Position numbers and translations under genes: made by a program | The notes under the pieces: model-generated | The model's input: only the letters and a program-made list of their open reading frames with translations | Told to the model about the DNA's origin: nothing | The model's database searches: none | Part shown: piece by piece, positions 23,781 through 36,023 of the stretch | How positions within the stretch are numbered: the stretch's first letter is position 1 | How the letters are laid out: every line of letters starts with the position of its first letter | Assembly (NCBI GenBank): GCA_964304625.1 | Contig: OZ199839.1 | Location: 1,302,001 to 1,366,000, forward strand | Direction of reading: 5' to 3' | Origin: Kudoa neothunni | Lineage: Eukaryota > Cnidaria | Length of the DNA: 64,000 nt

Positions 23781-24158
23781 AATAGTTCTATTCCTTTTTC
23801 ATATTTTCTAAGCTTCTGTAATTTTTAGTTAAAATCCATGATTAAAGCTTTAAATTAATCCAAAGTTTATTCACTATTTATTATTCTAAATTTGTTTAAT
23901 GTTTAATAATAAAACGAAATTTTAATAAATAAACTGTTACACGAACACAAGTATAAATATTAGAATTTTATGTCAAACCTTAAATGTAGTAGCTGTGTAT
24001 TTAATTTTATTTGACCTCTCTAAATATCAATTGTTATAAACTTCTTGGTATGGAGAATAAACAATGCAACGCCTTGTCAAATCATACTAAAATAAAAATA
24101 TTTTGAAAATTTCACTATAAATATATTTTCTTATTTATTTTAGATTTTTCATTATCCT
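23781..24158. other. 3' flank of Kunitz C
   Basis: No gene is seen. AT-rich; matches 2874-3242 and 17245-17560, the downstream regions of Kunitz A and B. Confidence 0.5.
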
Positions 24159-25681
24159 TTAGTTAAATATTAAACCATATACCTTCGAGACTAATTCCAG
24201 AAAAAGATCCGAAGATTGTGAATCGTTTCCAACTCCGGTCTCTCTCCCTTGAGATGTCTGTGATTGACTTACATCCCTATCCTGAGGAGGTTGGGCTACA
24301 CTCGTAGTTTCAGCTGTTAAAGGGTCTTTACAAATAGCATTGCAGGCTGCAGGAGTTTTGAAGTTATTCAAATTCATTATTTTACCGTTGAAATTAAAGG
24401 GTTGGCAACTTTTAGCGTTAGTGCCGGTTGCTACGTAATAATGCCGAGGTAATTCATACATATCATTCTCGGCAGACTCGCCTGCTTTTTCTTGTATACA
24501 GACTTCGACAGCATTGAGATCACCAAGATGTGCAACTAAGTTTAATCAGGTTAGTAAAACATGACTGAGAAATATAATATTTTTCAATAACTTGCAGGAC
24601 AAAAACTTGCACAGATTTCAGCTGAACTAAAAATATTATTTGAACCATCATCAATTTTGATGTTGACATCAGGAGTCTGAGAAACAAACGGAAGACAAGC
24701 TTTTTTTTCTTTATGAAAATAAAAGTATTCTTTTATAGTATCACCATCTTGTGTAATTTTTTTAGTAGGCTGAACTTGATATGGGCCAGTTGCACTGCAA
24801 GCTGGGACTAATTCCGCTATTTTTTGTTATTAAACATTTATCACTCAATGGAATACTTATGCAGGTTTCTACGCATTTAGGTAACTCATCAAAATATCCC
24901 CTTTTTGCAGTTTCACCAACAGCGGCATAAACACATCTTTTTTTATCTTTATGTAAAACAACACCCATTTTCGGACTCGCGGTGTCCACTTCAGCTGCGA
25001 AGCCGCAGTCAAATATATTAGGAGTCGGTGTTAATGGGCTATTTTCATCAGTACTAGGGATACCACCATTTTTCTTATCTAATTTAAATTTTCCCATAAA
25101 AATGAGTTTAAAATTTAAAAAATTAGCGTTACTTTGACAAGCATTTTTACATTCAACTTCGGAATCGAAATTATTTGCATTTCCACCACATCCACTGTAT
25201 TTGAATTCATGGCACGAGTTCACAGCGGCGCCACCATTGACAGTCTCCTTTGAAAAATACCACCTTGTTTGTCTTTTCTCCTCTGGTACTTCACAGGTGC
25301 CTACTGATTTAGTTTCCCCACACGCGTTGGACTTCTCCTCAGGTGTAAATGTAACTATTTCAAATGTTATTAAAATACGGGATTATTGCGGTATACGGTG
25401 GTATTGACAAACCGCTTTTGACACAAAGTTATTAAAGTTTCCAAGAGAACCTTTATATTTGAATGACTTGCATGTAGCAGTAGCTTTGTCGACATACCAT
25501 CTATCAACTACAGCTTTTTTTTGTTCATCTGCGCTCATCCAAGAAGGAGGTTCCCCCTCATCTAACCTGTAATCGGTTAAAGCCTTTTCTAAAATAACAT
25601 TATAACAAAAATAGATTAACTTGATATACCAGTTGATACAATTTCTAATAATAATAATAATAGAAATGGAAAAGTCAACAT
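24159..25681 (-). CDS. Secreted five-domain Kunitz-like protein, copy C (six exons, mosaic)
   Basis: Predicted exons: 25681-25630, 25588-25397, 25354-25133, 25078-24857, 24816-24592, 24535-24159. Introns are 41, 42, 54, 40 and 56 nt, all phase 1; unbroken frame of 429 aa. Signal peptide and domains 1 and 2 are identical to copy B. The 3' part of exon 4, the fourth intron and exon 5 follow copy A instead. Exon 6 differs from both (PRHYYVATGTNAKSC; a Gln/Ser-rich tail ending in VYGLIFN), and its preceding intron is also distinct. Cys counts per domain are the same as in A. The protein is probably secreted, with one complete and four disulfide-depleted Kunitz folds. Confidence 0.85.
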
Positions 25682-27248
25682 TCACTTCTTTATTAAAGTA
25701 GACTATTAGGTACCGTATTTGAGCGAGATGTAAATTACATTTATTATACGGATGAATCAAACATCAATTGATTCATTATTTAATGCAGGATAACTTAAAA
25801 TTTAATAAATATTAAATATTTTGCATTAGTTGTAATAATTTTCATTATAACATATATTAACCACACAACATAAATGACTTAAATTTAATTTCAAATTTTG
25901 ATATTTATAAAATCATATACAATGACCGAAGATTTATAATCTAGTTAATTTAGAACGAAGAACATTTATCTATTGTTCAAATTAATTAAAAATGTTTATC
26001 TTCAGAGATTATTACGATCAATTCATTTTACATAGGATTAACGGCACTCAATAATGAGAAAATGATTTAGATTCAACTAATATTTTTAATTTAAATAGGA
26101 AATTTAATAATTGTGCAGGATTAAATTTTAAAATTTATAGCAAATAAAATTAAGAATAATACTTTTTCAAAATATGTTTTAAATTTTATTTTATATATAT
26201 TTTATTAGCCCTTTGGGTCCCAGCGTATACTTAAATATATACGATCAAATGTGGAATTCCCTAGACGCTCTCGTTTGACTATTCCATCTACAATAATTTC
26301 TGAACATTTTATTTAATTTATTTTTTCAAAAACGATGTTACGTTATTACAGTAAACTTAAATCGGAAGATATTAATACAATTATTAAAATTGCATTGTTT
26401 TGAAAATAGGATAATTATCCATGCGTTTGTTCCAAATTATAACACGCAGATACGTAAAAATATTTTTTTATAATAACAAAAATATTTTTTGGGTTGATTA
26501 AAACAAAGCGTAAGCTTTTAACGAGATGCACATACAAATATGTTGTACTATTATTTATAAATAGGGCTCACACGTAACAGATTTGACCACACCTTAATCG
26601 TAACGTCGTTCAATTTAAAAACTAAAATCTAGTTCTATGCAAGAAGCATTATTGTTTTACAAAATAATCATTTTTATGATTTAGACACAATCTCCGAACA
26701 TGATAGTATCATTGTATTATACAAAAACAACGAGCTGGAGTCGCGGGAAAATATTCCAACCAGCAAATATGAACATTTTGAGGAGATAATAAAATTAAAA
26801 CTTTTCGATAGAATATTTATAGAGCTTTTTAAACGATTCATTGTTTGGCTTGATTTTCCGAGAAACCAAACCATGATCCGATCAGTGTGACTATTTTCTT
26901 CAGAACATAGGTAGTAGAGATGAAAATATACATAGGTACTGTTATTTTAATGAGTATCGTTCGAAGGCTGAGAATTCCATTCTACTGGCAAACAAATAAA
27001 AATTGTCTCCTATTTCAAATTTGTCTAAAAGTCGATGATTTGAACATTTACCAAATATATTCATTTCCATTACAACACCAAAATAAAAACCAGCCAACAT
27101 TGGAAAACTTTGATAGTTTTGCAAAATAAGCCTTATTTTATCACTTATTATTTTTCATTTCATGGAATTTTACCGAATAGTAAGCATTTAGTAGGTCAAA
27201 AAATTATCTTTTTTTAAGGGGAAATTAACGTAAGGCAAAACATATCTA
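25079..27248. repeat. Segmental duplication block C (mate 18464-20633)
   Basis: Partner of 18464-20633. The match continues into exon 4 of Kunitz C and then switches to an A-like sequence (see findings). After AAGGCAAAACATATC near 27248 the two copies continue only as distantly related piggyBac relics. Confidence 0.88.
25682..26203. other. 5' flank of Kunitz C
   Basis: No gene is seen. Practically identical to 19067-19588. It ends at the CCCTTTGGGTCCCAG terminus that begins piggyBac relic C. Confidence 0.5.
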
Positions 27249-28009
27249 AGTGCCGACATAATGGGCTTCATATATTTACAAGGATTGCAGTACCTAATTT
27301 GGTTTAATATTCAGTCAAAAAATGATAAACTTTAGCATGTACAAAAATTTAGTATGAATCCAGAGGGTCCCTTCAAATTATGTAAAATATTTCCTGTTGC
27401 ATAAACATATCGAATATTATTATAAGTGCCTCGTAAATTTACCTATTCAAACAATTATCGAAGAAATATTGATATTTCCTACCGGTAAAATTAAACAAAA
27501 TCGGGTATACGATTGCTCTGTGTCATCTGATAGTTTGTCGAAAAGGAAAGATTGTGGTGCCATTGGGTGTGTCAAATACCCCAAGTATTGAGTTTTATTA
27601 AGTTGCCCGTTGCACGGGATCTGTGGTTATCACACTTTCAACTATTTCGATTATTGAAGTTCCTAGCAAAACGCATAGATTTAACTACGCTGAAAACAAA
27701 GTGGTGAATAGTCACTACCTTTCTGTTGCAGCCGAATCGAACCAAAACATTGGTGTAGTAGACTTCTCGAATATGCCAAACCGAAGGTGTACAAAACTTA
27801 GCAAGTGGATATTTTATTTGGTCAGAAGTATTCTGATCTGGATTCCCAGTTATTTTACAAAAAAATATAATCCGAGGAAATTTGAAAGAAAAGATATTAT
27901 TGATCTATTAGCATTCATTCATTCAGGATGCTATTCTGTTGCACCTTTACAAAAATCGGCATGGAACCTTAAATGTGGTGAACATCGTTATACAAATGTT
28001 CTCCTCTAA
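26204..28009 (+). pseudogene. piggyBac transposase relic C
   Basis: Same order of blocks as the relic at 19589-21490. Open stretches: about 26680-26880; 26920-27129 (IYIGTVILMSIVRRLRIPFYW region); 27397-27591 (GKIKQNRVYDCSVSS then KRKDCG, like the TIRSNR and RG blocks); 27623-28009 (ESNQNIGVVDFSNMPN, then LSKWIFYLV, then DIIDLLAF, matching the GGVD and C-terminal blocks). The 128-aa last piece is open, but the parts are in different frames. A relic is more likely than a domesticated gene. Confidence 0.72.
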
Positions 28010-28951
28010 ATCTTTATATTAAAAAATTAAATTGTTCAAGAAAGTTTTTATAGATGTCATTGGATACGTCGCAGACGTATCTCCGAAAATAACAGTATTT
28101 AGAATTTATAGTCGGCAAGATTGATTAAATTGTATTAATGTGGACCTTAATTGATGCCAAATGAGAAATAGAGATTTTTATCACAATAAGAAAAATAAAA
28201 TATTTGTCTATATTTCATTATGGTTTCATTACAATATTATATAGTCGTATGACCAAATCTGTTCGGCGTGATCTTAGGGTATATTGAAATGTACATTGTA
28301 ATAAAATACTTAATTATCCTTGCATAATTAATATTTTTGTACAAATCTTTATGTTTATGAAATCAATTAAACATATTTTTCACATACGGAACAAATTTTT
28401 GGATCGAAGGAGTAAATAAGAACTAATAGAATCCATTTGTAGCGATCGCATACAAATGTGCCTAATGACGCAATGACAGGAAGATATATGCTATTCTTAA
28501 TCTAAAATAACCATTACATCTTTTTCAATAATTTAAAAACTCACAAGCAATAAAATGAACAATTATATTAAAAAATACAATTATTTATCAATTTAAATAC
28601 AAAGTTACCTTGTATAAATACATATATTTCAAAACATATTTTATTTTAAAAAATGTAAGAAATCTTCAATAACTCGTGTAATAAATAATTTTATATGATC
28701 TTAACGCATTGATATTGATCTAATATCAGATTAAGATTAAAAATATAAAAATACAAATAGCTTTAATTACTGTGTACGCTATCAAGACAATTAAATATTT
28801 GAGTTTGATTGCGAAAGTGTTTATTTTCATGTAGCAACCTTTTTATTTTATTTAGAAATTTTAAAAATAACTAAAAAATAGAACTAACATAAAATAGCGA
28901 TTTAATAGATAAATGTGAATTTGAATAAACTCAAAAAATATACTAATTAAT
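28010..28951. other. Intergenic, AT-rich
   Basis: About 0.9 kb between piggyBac relic C and the 3' end of importin paralogue P1. I see no coding, RNA or repeat feature in it. The part next to 28951 must contain the P1 3' UTR. Confidence 0.5.
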
Positions 28952-31900
28952 TTATATAAAAAATGTTGATATTGTTGAGTTGGTACTGGAATTCATCTTG
29001 TTGCAATATTCTTTAAGAATTCTCGGATATTGATTCTACATAATCGATGAATAATAGAAAGTTACTTCATAAATATATACCTTAAGTTTCTTAATTAGAA
29101 GGTTTGTTTTATCGAAAATATTTCCTTCAGAATACATAGATAATATCCCAAAAGAAAAGTCCATAATGATAGGCATTAGCTCACTATAATTGGAGGTTTT
29201 GTCAGACTCAAATTCTAGGATGTCATTGAAAAGGGGAAATAAAAAATCAACAAAAATCTCAATTTTTATTGTTTCGGGATATGACACTAGAGTTTGGAAC
29301 ATTGAAGAAATAGCGTAAACAATATGTTCGTTGTGATGTAGTAGCAAATTATGGACAGAATTCTGTAAAACATTTAGACAACTTTCAATGAAGCAGAAAT
29401 TATATTCGATGACTTCTTGATGAATGTATTCTGAATTATCACCTTCACCTTCACCCTCACATTTCATTATATTATCATAATGTTCACAAATAGACAGCGT
29501 AATAGCGTTGAATCTTTCTCCTAAGAACTTCATATCAGCCTCGTTCAGGGTATCTTGAAAGCCAGTTATAATGTAACATTTTGTAAAGGTTTCAATTATA
29601 GGACCTATGTTTTTAATTGGACAGTTTTTCATGGTTTGTAAAAATTGATTTTTTAAACAGGTTATCCACATAAGTTTAGTTTTTTTGGAATCTCCAAATA
29701 GAATTCCACAATTTAAAAATTGGTAACAACTTTTAAAAAGTTCATAATAAAGATATTCCATTCCTTCATGTTTTAAACTTTCACATGCAGTTTCAAGTAA
29801 TGTTGGAACGTATAAAGCAAATTCTTTGGCACCATTTTCCGATAACAATGACCCCAGTCGACAAACCAAATATATATTGGCGCGTTCTTGATTGCAATAT
29901 CCAGTCGTTGATGTTTCTGGAAGAAAAATATACGAACACTCGTTGGAGATTTCTTCAGTATTTATCTCCAGACGTTTATTTGTTGAATCAAGGAACTTTA
30001 TCAAAGAAGGAACGAGTTCAGGGAGTAAAATTTCGAGATAATTCGATTTGATTTCAGCCATTTTTAATAAAAAAGGTAAAAACACAGGCCATATACCTAA
30101 GTCATTTTGTCCCAAATTATGCCTGCTTTTAAAACCTACCAGGTACCGCATGATTAACGGAACAATAGTTTCTAGATTCTCCGCTGAGAAGTTGGAAACA
30201 ACTTTAGTCAGACAACGCACGATACAATAGACAGATAATTTGTGAGCAGGGATGAAAAGAAGTTTATCCAGGATGTTAGAGAATTTTGTGATTATATCAG
30301 GCATATATAAACCAACCGTATCTTCCATAAACCGATATGTACAAGATATATACTCACAAATAGGATTCATTAAGAATGAAACCAGTTTAATTTCGTCAGA
30401 TTTGGAAGGAATTATGTCCAGCAAATCCAGAAACATTTGAGCGACTCTTTTAAGGGATATTTTGAAATCGATTGGATTTCCCCGTTCCAATATATAACTA
30501 ATGTTGTAGATGGCTTCACACTTAACAAACATAGAAGAATGATATTCAGCTTCGTCTAAGATAATATTCAATGCCGCCATTTGAAAAGTGTCATATCTTT
30601 TTCTGTTAAACACAGTTGACAAGTTCCCAATTATTTTGATTATAGAATAAGAAATTTTAGAATTATTACTGCGAAAATGAGGAGAAACCATCCCCAAAAA
30701 TACCCAAGGATCTTTTAAAACTCTTCTTGGGTAATGACAGACTATTACGCTTAAAATTTCAACTGCAATATCAATTTGTTTCCAATTGGAAGAATTCAAC
30801 AAATCAGCGACATGCTTAGAAAAAATAGGATAAGTGGTTTTATTTCCGAGGATACGAACAATGACTTCAAGGCATGGTGTAACAATGCTTACATCTGCAG
30901 TTGAATTTTCGCAAGTGAAGTTGTAATAATGCAGAAACCATTCTTCAGGATTGGAAGGATACAATTCTGTCTGAAAATGAATCACATTTTCGATGATGAT
31001 ATAAACATAACTTTGATAGTATAATCTTACGCTCGTTGGAAAACGCAACATAAGAAGAGTTAAACAGTCGTAAACCTTTGACAACTTATTTTTGTCAATA
31101 TTTTTGTCCTCGATAAATTTAACGATTTTTGATATCATTGTATTGACGTGACTTTTAAAAACCCTCTTCCATTGGAATAATAAATTATACATATAATCCA
31201 TAAAATCCCAACCTTCCTTTGCAAATATCAGTTCTTCCATTGCATCTATCATTAGAGGAACTAATTTGGAAAATGATCGTACACAATAATTGGATTCAAA
31301 GATCAATGAAATTTCGGACATAACTTTCATTGCCAGTACAGCGATCTAAATGTTAAATCATCAAACCAACTTTTATGCACATAAACGTTATCTACTACGT
31401 AATTTTTAATTTTAATACTTTAAAATTAAAAGTGTATGAGTAATAATGGAAATTATTTGTTACTTTGGGTGTATGTTGGAATTTTTTAAGGCATGCCGTA
31501 CAAAATTTCCTATAATGGGACACCTGATGCTTTTCCTTTGTACCAAACAAATCAGGGGAGTATCTATACTTGCTATAACTCTCAAAGGCAAAAATAAATT
31601 ATCACATCAATAAGTTAGTTATTGCTTCTGTAAGGCAGGGTTGTTGAATCGATACATAATGAATTGCCAATTCTGCAAGAAATTCCCATTTTTCTGTTCT
31701 TACTTTATTAACAATTTTTATAAAGCTTGCAAAAACGGCTTCTATTTCTTTTTGGTGGGGTTCGTTTTCCTCCGATATTAGAGCATTTTCAATGTAGCGC
31801 TTGATTGCATTGAAACATATATCGGGAACGATATTCTCAGATTGTAGAAGTATAAGTGAAAATGTAAATTTCAATCTTGAAATTGCATCACTTTTTAACT

Positions 31901-32167
31901 AAAAAACGATAGTAATATTATCTTATTTAATAAAATTCAGATACATCACAACTTTTTCTTGAGGTGAGCACAGTAAACAACAATTCAATCTTTCTCTCAA
32001 TAGTGATAGTATTATAAATTTCCTAATAGTTATTTAAAGCTTAAATATTTGTCATTCCTTACTTCTGCCTTTTTAGCTGTAGTATTGTCATCTGATCTCA
32101 GTTCACTTAACGTTGAACAGAAAATACCCAGGTCGATTGAATCAAGATCATTATCCTCGTATTCCAT
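28952..32167 (-). CDS. Divergent importin-5 paralogue P1, intact (six exons, 974 aa)
   Basis: Nuclear import receptor of the karyopherin-beta family, built of HEAT repeats; importin-5 carries ribosomal proteins and histones and is controlled by Ran-GTP. Exons: 32167-32063, 32022-31945, 31898-31606, 31563-31464, 31345-29081, 29035-28952. Introns are 40, 46, 42, 118 and 45 nt. The joined frame is unbroken. It aligns with P0 and human importin-5 throughout: IPTENRAQLLL-like exon 2, an LFG block in exon 4, FSKLVPLMIDAM at the start of exon 5. Unusual points: the acidic loop is replaced by YPSNPEEWF, and about 100-120 residues of C-terminal HEAT repeats are missing before the last intron, so the protein is shorter than the usual about 1,095. 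Cargo and Ran binding may have changed. Germline specialisation is a guess by analogy with importin-5 duplicates in flies. Confidence 0.88.
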
Positions 32168-33517
32168 ATTATTCGATATCACGCTTATAAGTGCTATTCA
32201 TTGAAATTCACTTATTCGAACAAAATCAAAATGCGGATAAAGTACTCGTTTGTTTACAATAATTATTTACGACGATATTAAGAAGGTATTTATTGATAAT
32301 GAGAAATAAATAATCGCTGCAATAAATTGTTTTTAATTTACATTTTACTTTTAATTTGAAATTTTTCTGATATAAATTATAAATTAAATTGCAATGGAGT
32401 AGTAGATTACACACCGCATAATAATTCTTACATTTGGCGCATGCGCGGTATATTTTTTATGTCTGTTTTATTAAATCTATTATTCAATAGATTACAAAAA
32501 ATTAATTCATTTACATGTAAAATATTATTTTCAGTTTATCTGAGTTAACTAAATTAAATATAATTAGGCAATATAAAATTTGATAAAATATTAAGTTCCC
32601 TGATAATTTCTTGTCGTTGTTTAATGATAAATTAAATATATATCGTAGTAATTAAACATAAGAATATTTGTAAATTTTAATTAAATAAAATGGAAAGGTT
32701 TAATTAAAGCTTATGTAAAGAAAGATTGAAATAATAATATTATTATTATTATTTTAATTATTTATTATTTAAAATAATGTACAATAGGATTAATCATAAA
32801 AAAATTCTTAGGTGTGTTAGATATATGAGAGAAAAAAATGAATACATTTTCTCAAACAAACTACAGAATGATCAACTAAGCAAAGATAACTAACGAATTT
32901 ACAAATAGCAAATTATATATGTTTTTACATTTTATCTTAATATTTATTTGAAACTAATTAATTCCTTTGAGGAAGAGACATTCAAGAATCTAGATTATAA
33001 ATCAACATATAATATTTTTGAGCAAAGATGAAGATACCAATAGGAAATAATAATCTACTTCGTTTGTTTGATTATAAATTCAGAAACTGAGCAAAATTTA
33101 ATTGAGAATTAATTAATCACGTGGACATTGATTGTGTATTCTTTTATTTGAATAAAAGAGTAATGAAATAATTATCTTTTGATTTTCATAAAAATACTCT
33201 TGATTTTATGTAATGAAAAGATATTAAAATATGTTTTCACGAAACTCAATTTGGTTAGTCCCAAACTACTCATAATTATATCAGTAAAAGTATTTATATG
33301 AGCCTTTGCGTAGATTTATATATTAATATATATATATAATTAAATTTATTGAATGGTAATAATTAAAATTAAAAAAAATTTGATATATTTTAATAACACC
33401 GAACTAATTAGCTATAAAATATTTAAGTGATAATTCTAACAATATAACTAAACGTGATTTCTTTTTTGAAGTTTAATTGGGAAAAAGGCCAATCTGATGT
33501 AAGTAGTTTTGCGAAAA
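32168..33517. other. Intergenic, very AT-rich
   Basis: 1.35 kb between P1 and Kunitz D. It includes the probable promoter of P1 and the 3' region of Kunitz D. I see only AT-rich simple sequence (for example an ATT run near 32735 and TATATA near 33335), no gene. Confidence 0.5.
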
Positions 33518-33586
33518 TCATACAGGACCACTAATGCTACTGGTGCTAACAGAAGCAGACGCTGTAGCAGTAACGGTGGTGGTATC

Positions 33587-33630
<44 letters not shown>

Positions 33631-35079
33631 CAGCAGTACCAGTACCAGTACCAGCACCAGCAGCACCACCAGTACTACCACCAGCACCAGCAGCACCACC
33701 AGTACCAGGAGCTGAAGTTGTAGTTAATGGTGTTTCGCAAATAGCTTTACAGGTTTGAGCAGATTTAAAGTTATTCAAATTCATCTCTTTTCCATTAAAT
33801 TGAAATGACTGGCAAGTTCCAGCGTTGTTGCCGGTTGCTACGTAGTAATATCGAGTTAATTCATACATATCCCCGTTGTTATACTCGCCAACTTTTGCCT
33901 GTTTACAAACTTCGACAGCATTGAGATCACCAAGATGGGCAGCTAATTTATAATAGAATAAAATAAGATTAATAATATTATTGTTGTGAATTACTCGCAG
34001 GACAAAAGCTTGCACAGAGCTCAGCTGAACTAAAAATATTATATGAACCATCATCAATTTTGAAGGGGGTTTCCGGAGCTTTAGAAAGATATGGGAGACA
34101 AGCCTTTCTGTCTTTATGGAAATAAAAGTATTCTTTTATAGTATTGTCATCAGACGTAACTTTTGCTGTAGGTTGAACTTGATAAGGATTGGTTGCACTG
34201 CAAGCTGGGACAAGTTCAGCTATTTTTTGTTAACAAGCATTTATCGCACAATGGAATACTTATGCAATTTTCTACACAACTAGGCAACTCCTCGAAATAT
34301 CCTCTTTTTGCATTTTCACCAACTGCAGCATAAACACACCTCTTTTTATCTTTATGTAGAACAACTCCCATTTTCGGGCTCGCAGTGTCCACTTCAGCTG
34401 CGAAGCCACAGTCAAATTTATTAGGAGTCGGTGTTAGTGGGCTATCGTTATTACTATCAGGAATACCACCATTATTCTTATCTAATTTAAATTATTCTAT
34501 AGAAATGAGATTCAAACTTATACAATTGACATTACTTTGACAAGCATTTTTACATTCAATTTCGGACTCGAAATTATTTGCGTTCCCACCACATCCACTG
34601 TATTTGAACTCATGGCAAGAGTTAACAGCTTCGCTACCATCCACTTTAGCCCTTGAAAAGTACCACCTTGTTTGTCTTTTCTCCACTGGGACTTCACAAA
34701 GTCCATCTGATTTAGATTCCTCACACGCCTTTGATTTCTCCTCAGGCGTAAATGTAACTATTATCAACGTTATTAAAATATGGGATAATCACACTATACG
34801 GTGGTATTGACAAACCGCTTTTGACACAAAGTTATTAAAGTTTCCAAGGGAACCTTTATATTTAAATGGTTTGCATGTAGCGGTCTTTTTATCGACATAC
34901 CATCTATCAACTACAGCTTTTTCTTGTTCAACTGAGCCCATCCATGAAGGGGGTTCCCCAGCATCAAAATCATAATTAGTCAGAGCCTTTTCTAGAATAA
35001 TATTATGACGCAAAGATTGATTTAATTTACCAGTCGATACGATTTCTAAACATAATAATAGAAATGATAACCAAAACAT
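33518..35079 (-). CDS. Secreted five-domain Kunitz-like protein, copy D, with Thr-rich tail (six exons)
   Basis: Exons: 35079-35031, 34991-34800, 34757-34536, 34481-34260, 34219-33995, 33942-33518. Introns are 39, 42, 54, 40 and 52 nt, all phase 1; unbroken 444 aa. Signal peptide MFWLSFLLLCLEIVST. The first intron is a multiple of three without a stop, so retaining it would also give a protein. Domain 2 has six Cys (KAC, GLC, NSC, SGC, IEC, NAC) with Glu after the second; the others match the reduced pattern of A-C. The tail after the last domain is Gly/Ala-rich, then a run of about 14 Thr, then Ser/Thr-rich: a mucin-like, probably O-glycosylated region that A-C lack. Most diverged of the four and not embedded in transposons, so possibly nearest the founder. 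Confidence 0.86.
33590..33650. repeat. Trinucleotide microsatellite (AGT) in exon 6 of Kunitz D
   Basis: A run of AGT triplets, continuing into AGC/CAGCAC variants to about 33710. On the minus strand it encodes the poly-Thr and Ala/Gly tail. Length changes in whole triplets would alter the tail without breaking the frame. Confidence 0.9.
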
Positions 35080-36023
35080 TACTTTCTGTAAATAATTAAA
35101 CTATTTATTTCCGTGTAATTGCGAGATATGAATTACGCTTCATATTATCCGAAGGAATGTTGCATCAATCGATTCATCATTTGTAACAGAATAGCAAAAG
35201 TCATGTAATCACAAATAAAAATTCGTTAAGTTTATTATATTTATTAGATTAAAAAGTTATTTCAACATGTACGAAAGTAAATCAATTTCGAAATGAACTA
35301 ATTTTAGCATAATGGTTTTTACCATGTAAGCCACAAACATTGATTCCATTTGAGTAGTTGGCAAAACATTGTTATTTCATTTCAAAAATTTTAAAACAGC
35401 AAAGAATTCAGATTTGCAATTTTTTAGTATAACATCTCTAATGATAAAATAAACATATAAGTTAATTTTCACTTATAATTTATGAGTTATAAATAACCAA
35501 GACGATACACCAAATATATATTGCTCAAAGGTTGGGTCGTTCAATCTTTAAGTTAAGTTGTGCTTTTCTTAATGTTTTCAACGATATTCGACTACATGGC
35601 TGAATTATAATTTTCACATAAACTCCCAATTAACGTTACTAACTAATATTATAGTTAAGAGTAATAATATTTATAAAAAATTGTTAAGAAAATAGTAAAA
35701 TAAACTCTTTTACGATTTTTATGTGTACAATATATTAAAGCCCAAATTTTAGGGCATATTATTAAATAAGTTAACCGAATATTATTTATTTTAATAGAAT
35801 TAAGAGTATTCGTACAAAATTCGGAGAAATAGAAATCTAAAACACCTAAATAATAAATTCCATAAAATAAGGAATTCTAACTCGGTACACTAAGCTAATC
35901 ATTAATTTTTCCAAAAAATACGGAATTTGAATTTAACATGTAAAATCATTCGAAAATTCAATGATTAAATTAGAAACAAAACTAAATTAAAATATTACAT
36001 TAAATATGTAAATTGTTTTTATA
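35080..36023. other. Intergenic upstream of Kunitz D
   Basis: AT-rich. The first few hundred bases should hold the Kunitz D promoter; they are not similar enough to the A-C upstream region for me to mark a shared element. Nothing else is seen. Confidence 0.45.

Noticed and set aside
33448-33758. Open frames of poly-Leu, poly-Ser and poly-Val around the AGT repeat
   Set aside because: They are readings of the microsatellite in other frames. The poly-Thr frame is the one joined to a Kunitz domain by a phase-1 intron.
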